Assembly (NCBI RefSeq): GCF_041435095.1
Contig: NZ_CP108025.1
Span: 7,564,001 to 7,628,000, forward strand
Direction of reading: 5' to 3'
From: Kitasatospora sp. NBC_00315
Lineage (GTDB): Bacteria; Actinomycetota; Actinomycetes; Streptomycetales; Streptomycetaceae
DNA length: 64,000 bases
Part shown: positions 7,761-15,459 of the stretch, in pieces
Layout: each line of letters opens with the position of its first letter
How positions within the stretch are numbered: the first letter of the stretch is position 1
The notes under the pieces: model-generated
Seen by the model: the letters and a program-made list of their open reading frames with translations, nothing else
Told to the model about the DNA's origin: nothing
Database searches by the model: none
Made by a program: the position numbers and the translations under genes

Positions 7761-8750
7761 GTGATCTCGACCAAGCTGACGGAACTGCTCGGCATCGACC
7801 ACCCGGTCGTCTGCGCCCCGATGGGCGCGGTCACCGGCGGTCGGCTCGCCGGCGCCGTGACGGCCGCAGGCGGCCTGGGCCTCGTCGGCGTCAGCTACGG
7901 CGACCCGGCGTTCATCGACGAGCACCTGCCGCAGGCCGCCGAGACCGGCGGTGTCTGGGGCGTCGGGTGCGTCATGTTCACCTTCGACGAGCGGCCCGGC
8001 CTGTGGGAGAAGGTGCTCGGCTACGCCCCGCCGGTCGTCGAGCTCTCCTTCGGCAGCGCCACCCAGGTGCAGAGGTACGTGGCCTCCGCGGCCGAGGCCG
8101 GCGCCAAGGTCGTCGTACAGGTGCACGATCCCGACCAGGCCGCCGCCGCCCTGCGGTCCGGGGCCCACGTGATCGTCGCCCAGGGCGCCGAGGCGGGCGG
8201 TCACCACGCCTCCCGGGCCACGCTGCCCCTGATCCCCGCCGTCCTGGACGTCACCCGGGGCCGCGTACCGGTGGTCGCCGCCGGCGGCTTCGCGGACGGC
8301 CGCGGCCTCGCGGCGGCCCTCGCGCTCGGCGCCGACGGCGTGATGATGGGCACCCGGTTCGCCGCGACCGAGGAGTCGCTGGCCTCCGCCGGCTTCCGGT
8401 CCCACCTGATCTCCGCCCGCGCCGCGGACACCGTCAACACCCGTTCCTTCGACGTCGTGCGCGGCATCCCGTGGGACGAGGTCTACAGCGCCCGCGCCGT
8501 CGGCAACGACTTCACCCGCACCTGGACCGGTCGGGACGCCGAACTGGCCGCCCGCCGGGGCGAGATCGAGCCCGCGTGGAACGCCGCCGTCGCCCGCGAC
8601 GACACCACCCAGCGCGCGATGCTCGTCGGCGAGAACCTCGACCAGATCCAGGACGTCCAGCCCGCCGCCCGGGTCGTCCACAGCGCCGTGGCCGACGCGG
8701 AGCGGATCCTCGCCGGGCTCGCCCGGCGCCTCGGCACCCCCACCTCCTGA
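7761..8750 (+). CDS. Nitronate monooxygenase (NPD, FMN-dependent TIM barrel)
   Basis: A 329-residue enzyme. The phosphate- and FMN-binding features of the 2-nitropropane dioxygenase family are clear: PVVCAPMG at the N-terminus, QGAEAGGHH (residues 141-149, with the catalytic His of the family in the GGH element) and VVAAGGFADGRGLAAALALGADGVMMGTRF. Family members oxidise alkyl nitronates or act as FMN-dependent enoyl reductases or hydroxylases. The GTG start has AAAGGAGC just upstream. It is the first gene of a run of same-strand metabolic genes, so its substrate may be a pathway nitronate, or it may serve as a general oxidoreductase. Confidence 0.9.
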   Translation: MISTKLTELLGIDHPVVCAPMGAVTGGRLAGAVTAAGGLGLVGVSYGDPAFIDEHLPQAAETGGVWGVGCVMFTFDERPGLWEKVLGYAPPVVELSFGSATQVQRYVASAAEAGAKVVVQVHDPDQAAAALRSGAHVIVAQGAEAGGHHASRATLPLIPAVLDVTRGRVPVVAAGGFADGRGLAAALALGADGVMMGTRFAATEESLASAGFRSHLISARAADTVNTRSFDVVRGIPWDEVYSARAVGNDFTRTWTGRDAELAARRGEIEPAWNAAVARDDTTQRAMLVGENLDQIQDVQPAARVVHSAVADAERILAGLARRLGTPTS

Positions 8751-8906
8751 GCCCGCCGCCTCCTCCCACCCCCATCGGCCGAGGCCCCACCCCCCCGGCC
8801 GAGGCCCGACACCCGAGGCCCGAGCCCGACACCTCGCACCCGAGGCCCCGACACCCCGATCCCAGGCACTCGATGCCCCATCCATCCACACCACCCGGAG
8901 GACCCG

Positions 8907-9497
8907 TTGATCCACGTACTGACCCTCAGCTATCTCACCCCGCGTGAGACCGTCCTCGCCCACCTCGCCGAGCACAAGGCCTGGTTGCGCGAGCACGGCG
9001 ACCAGGGCCGCATCCTGCTGAGCGGCCCCCGGCCCGAGGGCGGCGCCGTCGTCGTCACCGCCGACCTCGACGACGTCCAGGTGAGCGAGCTCATCGAGAG
9101 CGACCCCTGGCACAAGCTGGGCATCGCCTCGTACGCCCGGCTCTCCTTCGAGGGCCGCAACGCGAGCCCCGGCGTGATCACCTCCCCGGTGCAGGACGAC
9201 GGCGTCCTGCTGATCAACGTGGCCACCACCGACGACGCGGCCGCCAGCGTGGACGCGCTCGCCTCGGCCGTCGACCACGTCGCCGCCACCGCCGACGGCT
9301 TCCGCGGCTCCCGCCTGCTCACCAGCGTCGACGGCGACGCCATGGTCAACTTCGCGGCCTGGTCCAGCCGGGCGGAGTTCGACGTGATCTTCCACGACCC
9401 GGAGTTCATGCGCCTGTACCAGGCCTTCGCCGAGACCACCACCGGCGCCAAGTTCCGGCTCTACCGCACCAGCCGGGTCATCACACCCAACCGCTGA
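8907..9497 (+). CDS. YciI-like plus antibiotic-monooxygenase-like dimeric alpha/beta-barrel protein
   Basis: A 196-residue protein made of two ferredoxin-like halves. Residues 1-90 look YciI-like (LSYLTPRETVLAHLAEHKAWL ending SDPWHKLGIASY, including the conserved His and Asp region). Residues 100-190 look like an ABM/Dabb domain (LLINVATTDDAAASVDALAS, SRLLTSVDGDAMVNFAAWSS). The only start compatible with GGAGGA at 8898-8903 is TTG 8907. Such proteins catalyse small lyase, cyclisation or oxygenation steps or bind reactive intermediates. A 54-bp duplicated GC-rich spacer follows it. Confidence 0.72.
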   Translation: MIHVLTLSYLTPRETVLAHLAEHKAWLREHGDQGRILLSGPRPEGGAVVVTADLDDVQVSELIESDPWHKLGIASYARLSFEGRNASPGVITSPVQDDGVLLINVATTDDAAASVDALASAVDHVAATADGFRGSRLLTSVDGDAMVNFAAWSSRAEFDVIFHDPEFMRLYQAFAETTTGAKFRLYRTSRVITPNR

Positions 9498-9572
9498 GCC
9501 CGCACCACCCCACGAGCCCGCACCACCCCACCAGCCCGCACCAACCGCTGAGCCCGCACCACCCCACGAGCC
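9487..9572. repeat. 54-bp spaced direct duplication in intergenic DNA
   Basis: A block beginning CCAACCGCTGAGCCCGCACC (9487-9518) recurs at 9541-9572, with a partial GAGCCCGCACCACCCCAC copy between. It spans the end of the YciI/ABM gene and the gap before the flavoprotein gene, and probably arose by slippage. Confidence 0.7.
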
Positions 9573-9628
9573 ACCGCCACCCGGCGGTCTCGCACCGACC
9601 CGTACGCCTCCACCCCGAGGGGAAGCAC

Positions 9629-11062
9629 ATGTCCGACGCGAACACCCAGCCCCGGTACGACCTCATCGTCATCGGCTTCGGCGCCGCCGGCCTGTCCGCC
9701 GCGCTGTCCTACGCCGAGGCCACCGAGGGTCGCGAGACCCCCACGAAGATCGCGATCCTGGAGCGCTCCGCCGAGGAGGACCGCGGCGGCGCCACCCGCT
9801 GGACCGGCGCCTTCCTGCGGATCGACGAGGACAGGCAACTGGACTCCGACTGGGCCGAGCACGTCAGCCGGGTCTCCGGTGGCCTCGCCGACATCGAGTA
9901 CTGCCGCACCGTCGAGCGGGAGACCAAGCAGGCCCTGGAGTTCGTCGAGAAGCACGGCGTCGAGATCGCCTTCGAGCACTTCCCGCTACCGCACAGCTTC
10001 GCCGCCGGCCGGCCGTCCATGGCCAAGCCGGCCAGCCCTCGCGGCGGCGGCGCCTCGATCGTCGAGCACCTCGGCTCCGCCCTGGAGAAGGACCCGCGCG
10101 TCGACATCCGCTACCGGACCGAAGCGCTGCGCCTGACCACCACCGAGGACGGCACCGTCGACGGCGTCCTGGTCCGCGGCGCCGACGGCCGCACCCAGCG
10201 CCTGAGCGGCCGCGCTGTCGTGCTGGCCTGCGGCGGCTTCCAGGGCAACCCGGAGATGCTCACCCGCTACGTCGGCGAGAGGGCCTGCGACCTCCCCCTG
10301 ATCGCCCCCGGCATCACCAACAACCGCGGCGACGCGCTGCGGATGGCCCTGGAACTGGGCGCCGACACCGCCGGCCAGTTCGACGGCATCCACGCCGAGC
10401 CCGTCGACACCCGCACCGACAAGGCCGACGCGGTGCTGTACGGCTTCGCCACCGGCATCTTCGTCAACCGCTCGATGGAGCGCTTCTTCGACGAGGGCCG
10501 TGACACCTGGGACAACACCTTCGAGCACGTCGGCCACGAGATCTGGAAGAACCAGGACCAGGAGGCGTACTGGATCGCCGACGCCAAGACCCTCGCCATC
10601 CCCGGCTTCCTGACCTCGCTGCTCAGCGACGTGCCGCCGGAGCAGGCCGACAGCCTGGCGGAGCTGGCCGGCAGGCTCGGCATCGACGCCGAGGCGCTGG
10701 AGAAGACCGTCGCCGAGTTCAACGCGGCCGTCGGGCCCGGCGAGTTCGACCCGACCCGGCTGGACGGCAAGGCCACCGTCGGCATCGAGCCGAAGAAGTC
10801 CAACTGGGCCACCGCGCTGGACACCGCGCCGTTCATCGGCGTCCCGCTGACCGCGGCGATCTGCTTCACCTACGGCGGCGTCCGCACCGACCTCGACGGC
10901 CGGGTGGTCACCCCGTCCGGCACCGCCATCCCCGGCCTGTACGCGGCGGGGGAGGCCACCGGCCTCTTCTACCACGCCTACCCGCCGGCCACCTCAGTCC
11001 TGCGCTCGCTGATCTTCGGCCGGCTCGCCGCGCACCACGCGGCGGCCCAGCAGCAGGCCTGA
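9629..11062 (+). CDS. FAD-dependent dehydrogenase, tricarballylate dehydrogenase/fumarate reductase type
   Basis: A 477-residue flavoprotein. The FAD-binding Rossmann motif is at residues 10-30 (DLIVIGFGAAGLSAALSYAE). GGATRWTGAF follows, where TcuA-type enzymes have GGxSRWTGG. The second FAD motif (AVVLACGGFQGNPEML) and the C-terminal GGVRTDLDGRV...GLYAAGEATGLFYHAYPPATS complete the succinate dehydrogenase/fumarate reductase fold. TcuA oxidises tricarballylate to cis-aconitate; this protein may likewise oxidise or reduce a saturated polycarboxylate, which fits its aldolase and beta-decarboxylating dehydrogenase neighbours. It has no secretion signal or haem domain. Confidence 0.83.
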   Translation: MSDANTQPRYDLIVIGFGAAGLSAALSYAEATEGRETPTKIAILERSAEEDRGGATRWTGAFLRIDEDRQLDSDWAEHVSRVSGGLADIEYCRTVERETKQALEFVEKHGVEIAFEHFPLPHSFAAGRPSMAKPASPRGGGASIVEHLGSALEKDPRVDIRYRTEALRLTTTEDGTVDGVLVRGADGRTQRLSGRAVVLACGGFQGNPEMLTRYVGERACDLPLIAPGITNNRGDALRMALELGADTAGQFDGIHAEPVDTRTDKADAVLYGFATGIFVNRSMERFFDEGRDTWDNTFEHVGHEIWKNQDQEAYWIADAKTLAIPGFLTSLLSDVPPEQADSLAELAGRLGIDAEALEKTVAEFNAAVGPGEFDPTRLDGKATVGIEPKKSNWATALDTAPFIGVPLTAAICFTYGGVRTDLDGRVVTPSGTAIPGLYAAGEATGLFYHAYPPATSVLRSLIFGRLAAHHAAAQQQA

Positions 11063-11094
11063 CCCACCCCCCGACCACAGCACCTGGAGGAACC

Positions 11095-12030
11095 GTGAGC
11101 ATCGTCAACATCGACGTCACCCTCCGTGACGGCGGCTATCGCAACGGCTTCAACTTCCCGCTGGACTACGCGCTGAAGCACGCCAGGCTGAGCGTCGAGG
11201 CGGGCTTCGACTGGGTCGAGATCGCCTACCGCAAGGGCTCGCTCCTGCCGATTCCGAACCTCGGGCTCACCGGCCGCGGCGACGACGAGTTCATCTCCGC
11301 CGTCGCGCAGGAGGTCGGTCCGGAGCGGGTCGCGATGATCCTGCACCCGAAGAACATCTCCGAACACGACCTGCCCGCGATGTACGCCGCCGGCGCCCGC
11401 CTGGTACGCATCATCCTGCCGTCCAAGGGTTACCGGCCCGGCCTGGACCACATCCGCCAGGCCAAGGAGATCGGGTACACCGTCGGCGTCAACTTCGCCC
11501 GCATAAGCCAGTGGTCGGGCCGGGGCATCGTCGAGGTGGCCACCGCCGCCACCGACGCCGGCGCGGACTTCGTCTACCTGGCCGACTCCAACGGGAGCCT
11601 CTCCCCGGTGGACACCACCGACCTCACCACCCTGACCAAGTCGGTCACCGGCGGTCCGGTCGGCCTGCACGCCCACAACAACCTGGGCCTCGCCCTGTCC
11701 AACGCGATCAGCGCGGTCGCCGCCGGTGCGACCTGGATGGACTCCTCGATCCAGGGCATGGGCAAGGGCCCGGGCAACCTGATCGCCGAGCAGTGGCTGG
11801 CACACCTCGACCGCACCGATGCCGGGGCCAGCGCCCACCTTCACCTGGGCCACGCCCTGGAACTGGCCGAGCTGCTGCTCGCCACCGTCCCGGAGGGCAC
11901 CCCCTCCCTCCCGCTGCCGGACCTCGTCCTGGGCCGCTACGACCTGCCGGTCGAGCACCGCAAGGACGTGGCGGGTGGCACTCACCACGAGGGCATCGCC
12001 ACCGCGCGCACCCTCGCCACCGTCCGGTGA
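11095..12030 (+). CDS. DRE-TIM metallolyase (HMG-CoA lyase / HOA aldolase-like)
   Basis: A 311-residue TIM-barrel aldolase or Claisen-condensing enzyme. The metal and substrate motif DVTLRDGGYRNG is at residues 6-17; the metal-ligand His pair is in VGLHAHNNLGLALSNAI, and GADFVYLADSNGSL is conserved. Length and pattern are closer to DmpG-type 4-hydroxy-2-oxovalerate aldolase than to full-length isopropylmalate synthases, and there is no regulatory domain. It could join an acyl-CoA or pyruvate to oxaloacetate, or split the corresponding adduct. GTG 11095 follows CTGGAGGA. It overlaps the next gene by 4 bases (GTGA). Confidence 0.85.
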   Translation: MSIVNIDVTLRDGGYRNGFNFPLDYALKHARLSVEAGFDWVEIAYRKGSLLPIPNLGLTGRGDDEFISAVAQEVGPERVAMILHPKNISEHDLPAMYAAGARLVRIILPSKGYRPGLDHIRQAKEIGYTVGVNFARISQWSGRGIVEVATAATDAGADFVYLADSNGSLSPVDTTDLTTLTKSVTGGPVGLHAHNNLGLALSNAISAVAAGATWMDSSIQGMGKGPGNLIAEQWLAHLDRTDAGASAHLHLGHALELAELLLATVPEGTPSLPLPDLVLGRYDLPVEHRKDVAGGTHHEGIATARTLATVR

Positions 12031-12803
12031 CGATCACCGGACGAACTGTGCCGGCGGCGGTCTTCGGACCGCAGACCGCCGCCGGCGCGGCCCACGCCCT
12101 CGTCCTCGCCCCGGTCACCCCCCGCTGGGACGGCGGAGCCTTCTTCACCCCCGTCACCCGGGCCCTGACCGAGGCCGGCCTGCGGGTGACGGTGGTGGAC
12201 ACCCTCTCCGCGTGGGACGAGCAGATCGACTCGCTGGCCGCTCTCGCCGCCCGCTGGCGCGAACTCCTCGGCCGGTACGGCCCGGTGGACCTGCTCTGCG
12301 GGAACGCCCTCGGCGGCGCGGTCGCCCAGGCGCTGCTCCCCGACCTCGCCCCGCACACCGCGGCGCTGCTCGTCTCGGGCCCCGCCCGCAGCGACGCCGT
12401 CCTAGAAGCCCGGCTCACCGAAATCGCCGAACTGGCCGCCACCGGCCGCTCCGGCGAGGCCCTGGCCCTGCTCGGCCGGCGCGTCCAGCCGCACGACCGA
12501 AGCGTCCCACCGGGGGCCGGCGCCCCCGAACCGCACGACCCGCAGGCGGGGCGCCGCCTCGCAGGCGGGATGCGGATGCTGTGCGGCATCGACCTGACCG
12601 AGGCGGTGCGCGCCCACCCCGGCCCGCTGCTGCAGATCGTCGGCGGTCACTCCCAGTTGGTCGGCCACCGCCACACCGCGGCGGCCGGCCACCACCGGGT
12701 GCACGTCATCACGGGGGCCGGAATGCGCCCCCACTTCGAACGCGCCGCAGAGGTGTCCGCCCTGGTCGGCACCTTCCTGCGGGAGAAGGGACTCAGCACA
12801 TGA
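12027..12803 (+). CDS. Alpha/beta-hydrolase fold protein lacking catalytic Ser and His
   Basis: A 258-residue alpha/beta-hydrolase. The start GTG 12027 overlaps the previous stop, and the end overlaps the next gene (ATGA). The nucleophile elbow reads LLCGNALGGAVAQALL, so the usual GHSLGG has become GNALGG with Ala in place of the nucleophile. The C-terminal His region reads GAGMRPHFERAAEV where active homologues have AGHFPHLERPEEV, so the catalytic His is Met. The protein is otherwise intact. It may be a non-catalytic binding or scaffold partner, or use a different mechanism as some cofactor-free dioxygenases and decarboxylases do. A pseudogene is unlikely given the tight coupling. Confidence 0.78.
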   Translation: MTITGRTVPAAVFGPQTAAGAAHALVLAPVTPRWDGGAFFTPVTRALTEAGLRVTVVDTLSAWDEQIDSLAALAARWRELLGRYGPVDLLCGNALGGAVAQALLPDLAPHTAALLVSGPARSDAVLEARLTEIAELAATGRSGEALALLGRRVQPHDRSVPPGAGAPEPHDPQAGRRLAGGMRMLCGIDLTEAVRAHPGPLLQIVGGHSQLVGHRHTAAAGHHRVHVITGAGMRPHFERAAEVSALVGTFLREKGLST

Positions 12804-14572
12804 AGAGCGTCGCGGTACTCCCCGGCGACGGCATCGGCCCGGAAGTCACCTCCGCGGCCCTCGACGTCCTGGACAGGCTCGGCCTCCCACTCGACCTGCG
12901 CTTCGGCGAAATAGGCTGGGAATGCTGGCGCCAGGAGGGCAACCCCGTCCCCGCGCGGACCTGGAAACTGCTGGAGGAGACCGACACCTGCCTGCTCGGC
13001 GCCATCACCAGCAAGCCACTGCGCGAGGCCGAGGCCGAACTGCCCGACGACCTGCGCGGCACCGGGCTCACCTTCGTCTCCCCGGTCATCCAACTGCGCC
13101 AGCGGCTGAGCCTGTACGCCAACGTCCGCCCGGTCGTCGACCTGGTCGACGGGCGCTTCGACTTCACGGTGATCCGCGAGAACACCGAGGGTCTGTACGC
13201 CGGTTACGACTTCCACGGCCTGGAGGAAGCGCTCTGGAACGTGGTCCGCGACCACCCCAACGCCCAGGCATCCGGCCCGGACGCGAGCAGCGTCACCCTG
13301 CGCCTGCAGACCCGGTTCGGCATGGACCGGCTGCTGCGCCACGGCTTCGAGTACGCCCGCTCGCACGGCTACGACCGGCTCACCCTGGTCGACAAGCCCA
13401 ACGTGCTGCGCCACAGCAGCAACCACCTGCGCGAGCGACTGGAACTGATCGCGGCCGAACACCCGGAGATCGAGACCGAGATCCTCAACGTCGACGCGGT
13501 CGCCCTGTGGCTGGTCCGCCGGCCCGAGCGCTTCGGGGTGCTGGTCGCCGAGAACATGTTCGGCGACATCCTCTCCGACCTCGGCGCAGGCGTCATGGGC
13601 GGCCTCGGCCTCGCCCCCAGCGGCAACGTCGGCGACCACGGCAGCTACTTCGAGCCGGTGCACGGCAGCGCCCCCGGCATGGCCGGGCAGGACCGCGCCA
13701 ACCCGATGGCGATGGTGCTCACCGTGGCCCAGATGCTCGACCACCTGGGCCTTCCCGTGCCCGGCGACGAGCTCCGGGCGGCGGTCCGCGCGGTCGCCGC
13801 GCGGCGCACCACCCTCACCTACGACATGGGCGGCAGCAGCGGCACCCGCGCGGTCGCCCGAGCGGTAGCCGAGGAGCTCACCGCGGACCGCGCCCCGGAC
13901 GAGGCGGTGGCGCGGCTCGCCCGCCTGGACACCGCCTCCGTCTCCGACGCGCTGGACAGCCTCGGCGTCGGCGGCGTGCTGGCCGGCGTCACCGCCCGGG
14001 TGCCCGGCGCCCGCGCCGCCGGCCGCGCCTTCACCGTCACCTACCAGCCCGTCGACGGCGCCGCCGAGGGATTCCGCAACGCCGCCAACTACCTGGACGA
14101 CGTGCCCGAGGGCTCCTTCGTGGTGGTCGACAACACGGGCAGCACCGGCTGCACCAACTGGGGCTCGCTGCTGACCAAGCTCGCCCAGCGCCGCGGCGTG
14201 CGCGGCACCGCCCTGCACGGCTCGGCCCGCGACATCGCCGAGATCCGCGCCACCGGGTACCCGCTGTTCAGCACCGGCGCCACCATGGTCAGCGGCAAGA
14301 ACCGGGTGGAGCTCGCCGCCACCGGCCGGGACGTCGTCATCGGGCAGGTCACCGTACGACCCGGCGACATCGTCGTCGCCGACGACAACGGAGCCCTGGT
14401 GGTCCCCGCCGAACACGCCGCCGAGGTCGCCGACCGGGCCGAACGCGTCGAGCGGACGGAAAGCGCCATCGCCGAGGCCGTCGACGCCGGCCTGCGGCTC
14501 GACGAGGCCCGCCTCCGGTACGGCTACGCCAAGCCCTGGGACGACAGCGGCGCCGGGCAAGCCCATGTCTGA
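12800..14572 (+). CDS. Beta-decarboxylating dehydrogenase fused to RraA-like aldolase/decarboxylase
   Basis: A 590-residue bifunctional protein. Residues 1-355 are an isopropylmalate/isocitrate/tartrate dehydrogenase: VAVLPGDGIGPEVT, the substrate loop LSLYANVRPV, DFTVIRENTEGLYAGYDFHG, NMFGDILSDLGAGVMGGLGLAPSGN and the cofactor region FEPVHGSAPGMAGQ. Residues about 370-590 are an RraA/HMG-aldolase domain (LDTASVSDALDSLG, GSARDIAEIRATGYPLFSTG with the Arg-Asp pair used for substrate and metal). The first domain would oxidise and decarboxylate a 2-hydroxyacid with a beta-carboxylate; the second would cleave or decarboxylate a 4-hydroxy-2-oxoacid or oxaloacetate. These are normally separate proteins. 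ATG 12800 overlaps the hydrolase stop. Confidence 0.87.
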   Translation: MKSVAVLPGDGIGPEVTSAALDVLDRLGLPLDLRFGEIGWECWRQEGNPVPARTWKLLEETDTCLLGAITSKPLREAEAELPDDLRGTGLTFVSPVIQLRQRLSLYANVRPVVDLVDGRFDFTVIRENTEGLYAGYDFHGLEEALWNVVRDHPNAQASGPDASSVTLRLQTRFGMDRLLRHGFEYARSHGYDRLTLVDKPNVLRHSSNHLRERLELIAAEHPEIETEILNVDAVALWLVRRPERFGVLVAENMFGDILSDLGAGVMGGLGLAPSGNVGDHGSYFEPVHGSAPGMAGQDRANPMAMVLTVAQMLDHLGLPVPGDELRAAVRAVAARRTTLTYDMGGSSGTRAVARAVAEELTADRAPDEAVARLARLDTASVSDALDSLGVGGVLAGVTARVPGARAAGRAFTVTYQPVDGAAEGFRNAANYLDDVPEGSFVVVDNTGSTGCTNWGSLLTKLAQRRGVRGTALHGSARDIAEIRATGYPLFSTGATMVSGKNRVELAATGRDVVIGQVTVRPGDIVVADDNGALVVPAEHAAEVADRAERVERTESAIAEAVDAGLRLDEARLRYGYAKPWDDSGAGQAHV

Positions 14573-15425
14573 CCCGGCGGGGAGCGCGGTGGTGGACCTC
14601 CACTACCACGCCGGCCCCGACCTCTACCGGCGCCGCCTCACCTCCCACGGCGCCGGCCGGGCCTACCGGGACGTCGGCGGGTGGGTGGTGCTCAAGAGCC
14701 ACCTCACCTCCACCGCCGCCCGCGCCTGGGAGGCCCGCCAGGAGGGGCTGCCGGTCTCCGGCACCCTCGTCCTCAACGGGCTGGCCGGCGGCGTCCGGCC
14801 CGCAGCGGTGGAACAGGCGGTCTACGCCCACGGCCCGGACAGCCCGGCCCGGCTGGTCGTCCACCTGCCGACCCTGGTCGGCCACACCCACGGCTCACCA
14901 CTGCGCCGCACCCCGTTCCACCCCCGGCTCGCCACCGGGCGGTGGCGGACCCGCCCGCTCCTGGACAGCAACGGCCGGCTGCGCCGGGACGTGCGCGAGG
15001 TGCTCCGGGCGGCCCGCGACCTCCCGGTCGCGGTGGCCACCGGGCACAGCGACCGGGAGGCGGCGCTGCGCATCGTGGACGAGGCGGTCCGGCTCGAACT
15101 GCCGCGACTGCTCCTCACCCACGCCACCCACCCCATGTCGGGCTTCACCCCCGAGAACCTGAGCGACCTCGCCCAGGTGCCCGGCCTGTACGTCGAGATC
15201 ACCGCGCTGACCCTCCTGCTGGGCCACCGCGACGCCGGGCACCTGGGCGAGCTGGTGCACGCGCACCCCCGGGTGCTGTTCAGCTCCGACCTCGGACAGC
15301 CCGACCAGCCGGACGTGAAGGAATGGCTTGACCTGAGTGCGCAGTGGTTCCGGGCCGCCGGCCTGACGGACCAGGAGATCAGGGCCATCACCCGGGCCAA
15401 CCCGGTGAGCCTACTGACGCCGTGA
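14565..15425 (+). CDS. DUF6282-like metal-dependent hydrolase
   Basis: A 286-residue amidohydrolase-type protein overlapping the preceding gene by 8 bases. Metal-binding features are an N-terminal DLHYHAGPDLYRRR (residues 12-25), a Lys-His (VVLKSHLTS), a mid-protein ATGHSDREAALRIVDEAV, LLLTHATHPMSG and a late FSSDLGQPDQPD. This pattern is that of the DUF6282 group within the amidohydrolase superfamily, for which I know no settled reaction. The operon position suggests hydrolysis or decarboxylation of a pathway acid. DUF6282 is named from memory of the motif pattern. Confidence 0.75.
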   Translation: MSDPAGSAVVDLHYHAGPDLYRRRLTSHGAGRAYRDVGGWVVLKSHLTSTAARAWEARQEGLPVSGTLVLNGLAGGVRPAAVEQAVYAHGPDSPARLVVHLPTLVGHTHGSPLRRTPFHPRLATGRWRTRPLLDSNGRLRRDVREVLRAARDLPVAVATGHSDREAALRIVDEAVRLELPRLLLTHATHPMSGFTPENLSDLAQVPGLYVEITALTLLLGHRDAGHLGELVHAHPRVLFSSDLGQPDQPDVKEWLDLSAQWFRAAGLTDQEIRAITRANPVSLLTP

Positions 15426-15459
15426 ACGGACCTTCAACACTCCCCGATCAGGAGCAGTC

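Noticed and set aside
9629..11062. Ketosteroid dehydrogenase as an identity for the flavoprotein
   Set aside because: Overall fold is shared, but the GGATRWTGAF segment and polycarboxylate-type context fit TcuA/fumarate-reductase enzymes better than steroid enzymes.
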